NCBI GenBank assembly: GCA_963824985.1
Contig: CAWGRQ010000025.1
Location: forward strand, 193,392-257,391
DNA from: JAFNAG01 sp963824985
GTDB taxonomy: Bacteria; Acidobacteriota; UBA6911
DNA length: 64,000 nucleotides
Direction of reading: 5' to 3'
A model generated the notes under the pieces. It ran no database searches and was not told the DNA's origin. It saw nothing but the letters and a program-made list of their open reading frames with translations. Shown here in pieces: positions 56,468 to 64,000 of the stretch. The position numbers were made by a program, and so were the translations under genes. Position 1 is the first letter of the stretch, and each line of letters opens with the position of its first letter.

Positions 56468-56752
56468 ATGAAATATTGGCGAAAACCTCTGGACCTGGAC
56501 CAGGTCAAGATTCCCCATGGGGAAGTCCGGATCATCGTTGAACGTTGCAAGGGATGCGGTTTCTGCGTCGAATATTGTCCCAAAGATGTTCTGATCATGT
56601 CGGAGGAGTTCAATCGCAAGGGATACCACCCTCCGCGGGTGGTCAAGAGCGGGGAGTGCGTCAACTGCAACCTGTGCGAAATGATCTGTCCCGACTTTGC
56701 CATCTTCAGCGTGGCGGCGGCCGAAACCCAACAGGTGGCCGCGAACGGGTAG
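56468..56752 (+). CDS. korD: 2-oxoacid:ferredoxin oxidoreductase, delta (ferredoxin-like) subunit
   Basis: 94 residues from the ATG at 56468 with GAGGAGC upstream. Two [4Fe-4S] motifs: C27-x2-C30-x2-C33-x3-C37-P (R-C-K-G-C-G-F-C) and a second in E-C-V-N-C-N-L-C-E-M-I-C-P. It passes electrons from the thiamine-diphosphate site to external acceptors. It is the first subunit gene in the order delta, alpha, beta, gamma; the next starts 107 bases later. The acceptor is probably ferredoxin or the Hdr-type complex encoded downstream. Confidence 0.88.
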   Translation: MKYWRKPLDLDQVKIPHGEVRIIVERCKGCGFCVEYCPKDVLIMSEEFNRKGYHPPRVVKSGECVNCNLCEMICPDFAIFSVAAAETQQVAANG

Positions 56753-56859
56753 CTGTCCCCGGCGGCGGGATCGGCATCTCGCAGGCGCGCCGGCCGATCG
56801 CCAGAGTGCAATCGTGATGTGGCCAGAAGGTGTTACGCAATAGATAAGGAGGACCGCAA

Positions 56860-58017
56860 GTGAAGACTGATCCTGCGGGTGTCCTGACCGGCGCCCATTA
56901 CCTTGACGGTGATTTTGCTTGTGGCGAGGGGGCCATGGCCGCGGGTTGCCGCTTTGTGGCCGGGTATCCCATCACCCCTTCGACTGAAGTCGTGGAACGC
57001 ATAGCGCGCAGGTTTCCGATGATGGGAGGCACCTTCATCCAGATGGAGGATGAGCTTGCGAGCATGGCCGCCGTGGTCGGCGCCGCCTGGTCGGGAACCA
57101 AGACCATGACCGTGACCAGCGGGCCGGGCTTCAGCTTGATGATGGAAAACATCGGTCTGGCCGCCATGATGGAGACGCCCTGCGTCGTGGTGAACGTCCA
57201 GCGCGGGGGGCCGTCGACGGGGTTGCCAACCATGGTGGGGCAGGCCGACATGATGCAGGCGCGCTGGGGCTCTCATGGGGATTATGAGATCATCGCGATT
57301 TGCCCGCGTTCCCCCCAGGAAGCATTCGACCTGACGATTGATGCATTCAACCTCGCCGAAACCTACCGGGTTCCGGTGTTGATCATGATGGACGAATGCG
57401 TCGGCCACATGACCGAAAAGGTCGTGATTCCGCCGGCGGATCAGATCGAGATCGTCCCCCGCAGGCTCACAACCAAGCCTCCCGGGGAGTATCTCCCGTA
57501 CCACGTCAATGGCGGCTCCATCCCCGAGTTCGCGCGCGCCGGCGACGGCTATCGCTTCCACACTACCGGGCTGACGCACGATGAACGCGGCTACCCGATG
57601 ATGACCGTGGAGTGCCAGGAGGTGTGCGTGCGCCGGTTGATCGACAAGATCAAAAACAACGTCGATCGGATCGTACGATTCGAGGAAGAGGAAACCGAAG
57701 GCGCCGACGTGGTGGTCGTGTCTTACGGCATCACGTCGCGGGTGGCGCGCATGGGGGTCGATCTGGCGCGAAAGCAGGGAGTAAAAGTCGGCATCATAAG
57801 ACTGATCGTCGTCTGGCCCTTCCCGGAAAAGCGCATCCGGGAACTGGCTGGGAAGGTCAAAGGGTTTGTCGTTCCGGAAATCAACTACGGGCAGATCGTC
57901 CTCGAGGTGGAGCGCTGTGCGGCGGGGAAGGCCAAGGCACTGGTCGTGCCGCATGGCGGTGGAGGTGTGCACGATCCGAATGACATCTGCCGGACGATAC
58001 TGGGGGTGGCGCGATGA
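56860..58017 (+). CDS. korA: 2-oxoacid:ferredoxin oxidoreductase, alpha subunit
   Basis: 385 residues from a GTG at 56860, six to seven bases behind AAGGAGGA. Near the N-terminus are G-E-G-A-M-A-A-G-C and Y-P-I-T-P-S-T-E, then T-S-G-P-G-F-S-L-M and Q-R-G-G-P-S-T-G-L-P-T, all typical of the Kor/VorA-type alpha subunit that shapes the 2-oxoacid site. With beta, gamma and delta it should oxidatively decarboxylate a 2-oxoacid, most likely 2-oxoglutarate, to an acyl-CoA. Branched-chain specificity cannot be excluded. Its stop overlaps the beta start by four bases. Confidence 0.9.
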   Translation: MKTDPAGVLTGAHYLDGDFACGEGAMAAGCRFVAGYPITPSTEVVERIARRFPMMGGTFIQMEDELASMAAVVGAAWSGTKTMTVTSGPGFSLMMENIGLAAMMETPCVVVNVQRGGPSTGLPTMVGQADMMQARWGSHGDYEIIAICPRSPQEAFDLTIDAFNLAETYRVPVLIMMDECVGHMTEKVVIPPADQIEIVPRRLTTKPPGEYLPYHVNGGSIPEFARAGDGYRFHTTGLTHDERGYPMMTVECQEVCVRRLIDKIKNNVDRIVRFEEEETEGADVVVVSYGITSRVARMGVDLARKQGVKVGIIRLIVVWPFPEKRIRELAGKVKGFVVPEINYGQIVLEVERCAAGKAKALVVPHGGGGVHDPNDICRTILGVAR

Positions 58018-58907
58018 GCACAACAATCGAGCGTGAGATTCTTCCCGAAGAGCACCCGATTGCGCCGTACCTGCGCATGGACCGCATGCCGCACATCTGG
58101 TGCCCGACCTGCGGTATCGGCACGGTCGTCAAGTGTTTCGCCTCGGCGCTGGAGAAATCCGGCCTCGACCTCAACAAGGTGTCGATCGTCTCAGGCATCG
58201 GTTGCACCGGGCGGGTGGCGGGCTATATGAAACTCGATGCCTTTCACTCGACACACGGACGGGCCATCCCGTTTGCCACCGGCCTCAAGCTCGGGCGCCC
58301 GGAACTGCTGGTCACCGTGTTTTCGGGCGACGGCGATCTGGCCGGCATCGGCGGCAACCACTTCATCCACGCGGCCCGGCGCAACATGGATCTGATGGTC
58401 ATCATGGTCAACAACTTCATTTACGGGATGACCGGAGGACAGAACGCGCCCACGACCCCGCTGACGGCAAAGTCCTCGACCATGCCGTTCGGCAATTTTG
58501 AACGCCCCTTCAATCTCCCCCACCTGGCGGCCAGCTGCGGCGCCACCTATGTGGCACGCTGGACATGCCTGCACATCCGCCGGCTGACGAAATCGTTCGA
58601 GGAAGCTCTCAAGCGCAAAGGATTCCGCTTCATCGAGGTCATTGCGCCCTGTTCGACCCTCTACGCGCGGCTGAATCGCCTGGGGACCGGATTGAACCTG
58701 ATGCGCTTCTATCATGATAACGCCGACATCCGTCATGGCGCCGACACGCGCCTGCTCGACATGGGATACCAGGGGAAGATCACGTGCGGCAAGTTCATCG
58801 ACGAGGAGCGGCCGACATTCCTGGACATGATGCACGAACATTACCGGCAGACCCTGGGGGACAAGTACAAGCCGATGCCGCCGGAGGGAGGATTGATCCA
58901 TGAGTAG
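58014..58907 (+). CDS. korB: 2-oxoacid:ferredoxin oxidoreductase, beta (thiamine-diphosphate) subunit
   Basis: 297 residues. C30-P-T-C33-G-I-G opens the protein. The thiamine-diphosphate motif is G105-D-G-D followed about 25 residues later by M-V-N-N-F-I-Y-G-M-T-G-G-Q. A [4Fe-4S] cluster is expected from C30, C33 and later cysteines as in related enzymes. It is the catalytic core of the complex. ATGA overlap with alpha and an 8-base overlap with gamma show tight translational coupling. Confidence 0.92.
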   Translation: MSTTIEREILPEEHPIAPYLRMDRMPHIWCPTCGIGTVVKCFASALEKSGLDLNKVSIVSGIGCTGRVAGYMKLDAFHSTHGRAIPFATGLKLGRPELLVTVFSGDGDLAGIGGNHFIHAARRNMDLMVIMVNNFIYGMTGGQNAPTTPLTAKSSTMPFGNFERPFNLPHLAASCGATYVARWTCLHIRRLTKSFEEALKRKGFRFIEVIAPCSTLYARLNRLGTGLNLMRFYHDNADIRHGADTRLLDMGYQGKITCGKFIDEERPTFLDMMHEHYRQTLGDKYKPMPPEGGLIHE

Positions 58908-59487
58908 AACCGAGATTCGCATTACCGGCTATGGGGGGCAGGGAGTGGTCCTTGCGGCTTATGTGATCGGCCGTGCCTGCGCGGTCAATTCCGACATGCA
59001 TGCCACCATGATCCAGAGCTTCGGACCCGAGGCGCGCGGTTCCGCGTGCAGCGCCACCCTCGCGATTTCCGATACCGAGGTGCTCTACCCCTACATTCAG
59101 AAACCGGATGTGTTCGTCGTCATGTCCTCGGAGGGCTATGACAAGTATCGCGACGAGCTCAAGGCCGGCGGAATCCTTATCTATGAAAAAGATCTGGTGC
59201 ATCCGGAATTCAGAAAGGACCAGCGGGCGTTCGGAGTCCCTTCCACGCGCCTCGCGGAAGGGCTGGGGCGGAGCCTGGTACAGAACATCGTCATGCTGGG
59301 ATTTTTCGCGGCCGCCACCGGGCTTGTCTCCCGCGACGCCACCCAGGCGGCGGTGACCTCATCGGTTCCGGCCGGCACCGAGGAACTGAACCTTAAAGCC
59401 TTCAACGCGGGCTGGGACTACTATGACCGGGAGTATGGTGGATCGAAAGCCGACAGCCAACAGCAGACGGCGGTCGCGACGGGGTAA
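58900..59487 (+). CDS. korC: 2-oxoacid:ferredoxin oxidoreductase, gamma subunit
   Basis: 195 residues. The family opening E-I-R-I-T-G-Y-G-G-Q-G-V-V is followed by Q-S-F-G-P-E-A-R-G and S-A-C-S-A. The subunit stabilises the alpha/beta assembly. It overlaps the beta gene by eight bases and is followed by hdrA after 40 bases, with no terminator between, so the ketoacid and Hdr genes probably share a transcript. Confidence 0.92.
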   Translation: MSRTEIRITGYGGQGVVLAAYVIGRACAVNSDMHATMIQSFGPEARGSACSATLAISDTEVLYPYIQKPDVFVVMSSEGYDKYRDELKAGGILIYEKDLVHPEFRKDQRAFGVPSTRLAEGLGRSLVQNIVMLGFFAAATGLVSRDATQAAVTSSVPAGTEELNLKAFNAGWDYYDREYGGSKADSQQQTAVATG

Positions 59488-59527
59488 GCGGATCGCGCGA
59501 ACGCGCAGGATCCAGGAGGATACAAGC

Positions 59528-62500
59528 GTGGACGCTCTGTTTGAACAAGCGGCACACGCGCCGCAACCGGAGGCCGAAACGTGCGCCCTCGTCATCGGGG
59601 GGGGCATCGCGGGGATTCAGGCGTCGCTGGATCTGGCCAACGCCCGGATTCGTGTGAAGCTGGTGGAGAAGTCACCGTCACTGGGCGGCCGGATGGCCCA
59701 GCTCGACAAGACCTTTCCCACCATGGATTGCTCCATATGAATCCTCGGGCCAAAGGCCATGGATGCCGGTCGGCATCCACTCATTGAGGTCATCACCAAC
59801 GCCGAGGTGATCGCCTGCCAAGGCGGCCCCGGAGACTTCCGCGTCCGGGTGCGCAAGAACCCGCGCTACGTGCGCGAGGATCTGTGCGTCGCCTGCGGCC
59901 TGTGTGTCGATGCCTGCCCGCAGGTCGGCGGAAATGAATTCGATGTCGGGCTGAAGGCGCGCAAGGCGATTTACCGCCCATTTCCACAGTCGGTGCCGGC
60001 CGCCTACGTGATTGACCGCGAATCGTGCCTCAACGGCAAAATCCTGGTCTGCGAGCACTGCACGAAGGCATGCGATGTCGGCGCCATCGACTTCGACATG
60101 CAGGCCGAAGAGTTCGACATCAGGGCCGGGTCCATCCTGGCAGCGGTGGGCTTCCAGGAGTTCGACGCCCGCCAGTTGGGAAATTACGGATATGGCCGCT
60201 ACCAGAACGTGGTGACCAGCCTCGAACTCGAGCGGATGCTGAACGCGTCGGGGGTAACGCAGGGACACGTGGTGCGCCCGTCCGACGGGAAAACTCCGCG
60301 GCGCATAGTTTTCATCCAGTGCGTGGGGGCGCGGGGCGAGGGGGGGCGGCCCTACTGCAGCCGCTTCTGCTGCATGAATGCCGTCAAGGATTCGATGCTC
60401 ATACGCCAGCACGACCCCGAGGTGGAGGACGTCACCATTCTGTACACCGATCTGCGCGCCTTCGGCAAAGGTTACGACGATTTCGTCGAGCGCTCGCGCA
60501 CGGAGAAAAGCGCCAATTATGTGCGCGGCCGTCCGTCCAAGATCGATGCCGTGCCCGCGGACGACACCCTGGAAGTGGTTGTCGAAGATACGCTCGCGCA
60601 CCAGCAGCGACGCATCCCCGCGGACCTAGTCGTACTCTCGGTTGCGGCGGCGCCCAACGACGGCGCAGCCCGGCTCGCGCAGACGCTGGGGATCGAAACG
60701 GATAAGTACGGTTTCCTGGCTCGACTGGATCCCGCCATTTCCGCGGTCGAAACGACGCGCGCCGGCGTTTTTGTGTGCGGCAGCGCCGTCGGGCCCCAGG
60801 TGATTCCCGACTGTGTCGCCCAGGCGTCGGCCGCAGCCGCACGGGCGCAGCTTTTTCTTAGCCCGCACCGGATCGAGGAAAAACAAGATGCGGTGCCCCA
60901 GATGGATCTCTCCGGCCCGCCGCGGGTGGGTGTCATCGTGTGCCATTGCGGCATCAACATCGCCGGCGTGCTTGACGTCGAGGCCTTGACGCGGTACGCG
61001 GCGGGGATACCGGATGTCGCCGTAAGCCGGCACCAGCTGTTCGCCTGTTCAGCAACCGGTCAGGATGAATTCGTACAATTGGTCAGGGAGCACAAGCTGA
61101 ACCGCATCGTGGTCGCCGCCTGCACCCCGCGCACCCACGAGCCGATCTTCCGCGAGACCTGCGCGCGGATCGGCTTCAACCCGTACCTGCTGGAAATGGT
61201 GAATATCCGTGACCAGTGCTCGTGGGTGCACGCCAGGCAGCCTGCTGAGGCCCAGGAGAAAGCCCTTGCCCTCCTCAGGATGGGGGTGGCCCGGTCGCGC
61301 CACCTCGAACCACTCTATGCCGGGGAGTCGCCCATGACTCGCGCGGCACTGGTGATCGGCGGCGGTATCGCCGGCATCGAAGCCGCCACCGACCTGGCCG
61401 TGCAGGGATTGCCCGTCACGCTGGTGGAGAAGGAAGATCGCCTCGGAGGGCGCCTGGCTGAGCCCAACGTGAAGTACCTCTACCCGAACATGCGTCCGGC
61501 GTCCGAAGTGCTGGAGCAGAAGCTTCAACGCCTCCGCGGCAGCGGCGCCCGGATTCTGCTCAACACCGAGGTGGATGCGATTACGGGATTCGTCGGCAGC
61601 TTCGAAGCCAGGCTGAAAGGTCAGGTGGATGAAACGGTGAGCGTCGGCGCCATTATCCTCGCCATCGGCGCCGACCTGTATGAGCCTCCGAGAGGATTGT
61701 ATGGCTATGGCCGTCTGCCGAACGTCCTGACCAGCCAGCAGCTGGAACGGGCTTTTTCGGAAGGGGAAGCGGATCTGACCCTCAGCGGGAGGCATCCGCA
61801 CAACGCATCGTTCATTCTCTGTGTCGGCTCGCGGGACCCGGATGGTTTCACCGGATGTTCGCGTTATTGCTGCCCTACGGCCATCAAGCAGGCCATGCAA
61901 CTCTGCCGCCAGGGGATCGACACGACGGTTTTTTACCGCGATATCCGGACAATTTCCGGCGGGGCAGAGGAAATGTACCGGGAAGCGCGGCGCATGGGAG
62001 TTCTGTTCGTGCGCATCCCCGCGGGGCAGGCGCCCGAGGTCATCGGCAAAAAACGCGCCGAGGCCGTGCGCTGCTTCGATGATCTGCTCGGAAAGCAGCT
62101 CGAAGTGCCTGCGGATCTTGTGGTGCTTAGCGTCGGGATGAGAGCCTGCCAGGAAGCGACGGAAAAACTGCACGACATGCTTAAGGCCAGCGTGGGTCTC
62201 GACGGCTTCTTCCTCGAACGCCATCCCGAACTGGCGCCGGTGGAGACCGCCGTGGAAGGGGTATTCCTGGCCGGCACGGTTCAGGGACCAAAAGATATCG
62301 TCGACACCGTGGCCCAGGCGTCGGCAGCCGCCGCCAAGGCCTCGGTGTTCCTTGCCTTTGACCGGGTCAAACTAGATCCGGCGGTCGCTACGGTTGACGA
62401 AATCAGGTGCCGTGCCTGCGGCAAGTGCGTCGAGATCTGTCAGTTCCAGGCGCCGAAGCTCGTGGAGACCGGCCCAGGGGTATTTTCCGCCCGGGTGAAT

Positions 62501-62632
62501 GCCTCCCTGTGCAAGGGTTGCGGCACCTGCGCGAGCTGGTGCCCCTCGGGAGCGATCACGGCCCGACATTTTACCGACCGGCAGGTGAACGCCATGATTG
62601 ACGCGTTTTTTGCCGAGGAGGTTGCCCCATGA
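59528..62632 (+). CDS. hdrA: HdrA-type FAD/iron-sulphur subunit, predicted selenoprotein with in-frame TGA at codon 71
   Basis: 1034 residues from a GTG at 59528, seven bases behind CCAGGAGGA. The TGA at 59738-59740 lies in D-C-S-I-U-I-L-G-P-K, where homologues have cysteine, and the same frame continues for 963 more codons. Module 1 has FAD motif G-G-G-I-A-G-I (about 24), ferredoxin C-V-A-C-G-L-C-V-D-A-C-P (about 119) and further cysteine clusters. Module 2 (from about 607) repeats G-G-G-I-A-G-I-E but lacks the C/U motif. Two [4Fe-4S] ferredoxin motifs end the protein. HdrA is the flavin-bifurcating electron hub. ATGA overlap with mvhD. Confidence 0.9.
59743..59789 (+). promoter_or_regulatory. 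Bacterial-type SECIS element in hdrA
   Basis: Downstream of the TGA, tggatgcc (59760-59767) and ggcatcca (59772-59779) form a perfect 8-bp stem capped by a GGTC loop. A lower pair cctc / gagg (59743-59746, 59786-59789) can extend it. The apical G lies 28 bases after the TGA, within the usual distance of bacterial SECIS loops, and GGUC matches the SelB-binding loop of E. coli fdhF. Confidence 0.8.
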
Positions 62633-63105
62633 GCGCCACCATTCAGACCGGGAAATCCGGCCAGGCCACGACTCCGGAATCGTCCACCTGGAATCCCAGC
62701 CTGGTTGTCTTTGCCTGCAACTGGTGTTCTTATGCCGGGGCGGACACTGCGGGAGTGTCCCGCATCCAGCATCAGCCGCACTTCCGCATGATCCGCGTGA
62801 TGTGCTCCGGCCGGATCCAGCCTGGGTTCGTGCTGCGCGCCTTCGAAAAAGGTGCCGACGGCGTGCTGGTTTCGGGGTGCCACTTCGGCGATTGCCATTA
62901 TGTTTTCGGCAACGAACGCGCCGTCGAACAGTTCGAGAAGACCAGGAAGATCGTCCACCTGCTCGGCCTGGAACCGGACCGGCTGCGCCTGGAATGGATC
63001 AGTGCGGCCGAAGGGGCGAGGTTCGCGGAAGTGATCAACGATTTTACCGAAAAGGTCCGAAAGCTGGGTCCCAGTCCATATCATCGCGACCGCAAAACGG
63101 CCTGA
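62629..63105 (+). CDS. mvhD: MvhD-type iron-sulphur subunit
   Basis: 158 residues. The family marks are A-C30-N-W-C33-S-Y-A-G-A-D, M-C59-S-G-R and G-C84-H-F-G-D-C88-H-Y, giving the cysteines of a 2Fe-2S cluster. In methanogens MvhD links hydrogenase to HdrA. Here no hydrogenase large or small subunit lies near, so it may connect the complex to another donor, perhaps the ketoacid oxidoreductase. The start overlaps the hdrA stop by four bases; the HdrBC gene follows after 20 bases. Confidence 0.92.
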   Translation: MSATIQTGKSGQATTPESSTWNPSLVVFACNWCSYAGADTAGVSRIQHQPHFRMIRVMCSGRIQPGFVLRAFEKGADGVLVSGCHFGDCHYVFGNERAVEQFEKTRKIVHLLGLEPDRLRLEWISAAEGARFAEVINDFTEKVRKLGPSPYHRDRKTA

Positions 63106-63125
63106 CGACGAGAGGAAGAACAACC

Positions 63126-64000
63126 ATGCCCGAACTCGCGACGGTAATCAAACAGACCAGAGCCTGGGCCTGCTACGATTGCGGAAAGTGCACGGCGACA
63201 TGTCCGGTCGCGCGCGTTGGCGGGCGTACTACTCCGCGACGGCATATCCTGGCGGCCAATCTGGGCTACCCGGAGCAGATCCTCCACGACGGGAGCCTGT
63301 TCAGCTGCTTGACGTGTGCCCAATGCGACCGTCGCTGCCCGGCTGAGGTGTCGTATACCGACCTGGTCCAACAACTGAGGGAGATGGCCTACCGGGAAGG
63401 GGTGGAGCCGGAGTGTCCGCACGGGGGCGCCCTTCAGTCCCTGATGCGCATGATGGCCAAAGGGGGGACGCGGCAGGATCGATTGCAGTGGCTGAATGCG
63501 GACCTGAAGGTCGAGCCGGAAAAGGGAGACGTGTTCTACTGGACCGGGTGCGCCGTGTACTACGATGCCCTGTTTCCCGATCTGGGAGCGACCGCCACCA
63601 AGGGGATCCGCGCGGCGGTGGGCGTTCTGAACCGGCTGGGGGTGAAACCCGTCGTTTCCGGGGCTGAACGCTGCTGCGGACACGATCTGTTGTGGAACGG
63701 GGACCGGAAGAGCTTTGAGGCGCTTGCCGCCCACAATATCAGACTGGTTGCCGACAGTGGCGCCACGACCCTGGTCACGTCCTGCGCCGAGTGCCTGCGG
63801 ACCTGGAAACTGGACTATGCATCCATGTTTCCAGGCCGGCCGCCGCGAATCCTGCACACTACCGAGTATCTAATGGAGCAGCTTCCCGGGCTCAAGTTCA
63901 AGAGAAACGGCAAAAAGCGCGTTACGTTCCAGGATCCGTGCCGCCTGGGCCGCCACCTGGGGATCTACGATCCGCCGCGCCAGCTCCTGTCGGCGCTGTC
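63126..64000 (+). CDS. HdrC-HdrB-like fusion (Fe-S and CCG domain protein), 3' cut by the window edge
   Basis: The frame stays open from the ATG at 63126 (GAGAGGAAG upstream) to the edge, 291 codons. The N-terminus has two [4Fe-4S] motifs, C16-x2-C19-x2-C22-x3-C26 and C61-x2-C64-x2-C67-x3-C71 (HdrC part). After a linker come a CCG-domain motif R-C-C-G-H-D and C-A-E-C-L-R-T-W (HdrB part), then Q-D-P-C-R-L-G-R-H. Archaeal HdrB handles heterodisulfide at such a site; the bacterial disulfide acceptor is unknown. No in-frame stop is seen. GlpC-like or LutA-like proteins are the main alternative reading. Confidence 0.85.
   Translation, partial: MPELATVIKQTRAWACYDCGKCTATCPVARVGGRTTPRRHILAANLGYPEQILHDGSLFSCLTCAQCDRRCPAEVSYTDLVQQLREMAYREGVEPECPHGGALQSLMRMMAKGGTRQDRLQWLNADLKVEPEKGDVFYWTGCAVYYDALFPDLGATATKGIRAAVGVLNRLGVKPVVSGAERCCGHDLLWNGDRKSFEALAAHNIRLVADSGATTLVTSCAECLRTWKLDYASMFPGRPPRILHTTEYLMEQLPGLKFKRNGKKRVTFQDPCRLGRHLGIYDPPRQLLSAL

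Noticed and set aside
59738..62632. Treating hdrA as a pseudogene or as two genes, with a start at 59759
   Set aside because: The frame is unchanged across the TGA, the TGA replaces a conserved cysteine, no ribosome site precedes 59759, and a SECIS-like hairpin follows.

Overview
The window looks like chromosomal DNA of a GC-rich, diderm, largely soil/sediment-type bacterium, most probably an Acidobacteriota member. The case rests on an Omp85 outer-membrane assembly protein, two very large carboxypeptidase-regulatory/TonB-receptor (Oar-type) proteins, a small secreted protein of a type common in Acidobacteria, and many dispersed palindromic repeats. There is no rRNA, tRNA, CRISPR or phage region. 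The taxonomic call is inference, because no marker gene could be searched.

Layout. 1-5.5 kb: the 3' part of an Omp85 protein, a MATE-like membrane protein, and an M81 (MlrC-type) lipoprotein followed by a decayed tandem copy of its own 5' end. 5.6-17.1 kb: a frameshifted glycine-zipper lipoprotein, then a surface-glycan block with two large GT-C-like membrane proteins, two GT2 glycosyltransferases, a DegT sugar aminotransferase and three methyltransferases. 17.3-20.9 kb: a dispersed repeat, a 2[4Fe-4S] ferredoxin, an OsmC protein and an M28 peptidase. 21.7-31.2 kb: two tandem paralogous TonB-receptor-like genes, the first broken by one extra base. 31.4-41.1 kb: two MFS transporters, a SirB1-like protein, an anti-sigma-type kinase, HtrA/DegP, and an NtrC-type regulator with its histidine kinase; a sigma-54 promoter lies in front of htrA. 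41.2-47.9 kb: an AddB/AddA-type recombination nuclease-helicase pair. 48.5-54.9 kb: an alpha/beta hydrolase, argH-argG, a tiny zinc-ribbon protein with its own promoter and terminator, a secreted protein and a YhcC-type radical SAM protein. 55.8-64 kb: a MarR regulator with a cysteine-rich tail, then a 2-oxoacid:ferredoxin oxidoreductase (delta, alpha, beta, gamma) run directly into HdrA, MvhD and an HdrC-HdrB fusion that leaves the window.

The main finding is in the last block. The hdrA reading frame is interrupted by one in-frame TGA at the position of a conserved cysteine (motif D-C-S-I-[TGA]-I-L-G-P-K). A SECIS-like hairpin with a GGUC apical loop starts within a few bases of it. This indicates that HdrA is a selenoprotein (Sec71, 1034 residues), not a pseudogene. 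Together the genes predict a ketoacid oxidoreductase coupled to a heterodisulfide-reductase-type, flavin-based electron-bifurcating complex, probably under redox control by the cysteine-tailed MarR protein.

The window also carries at least five families of small non-coding repeats, several present twice here: a MITE-like element with about 31-bp terminal inverted repeats, a 290-bp palindromic repeat, two modular repeats sharing a core, a 352-bp element with 21-bp inverted ends, and short hairpins flanked by A/T runs.
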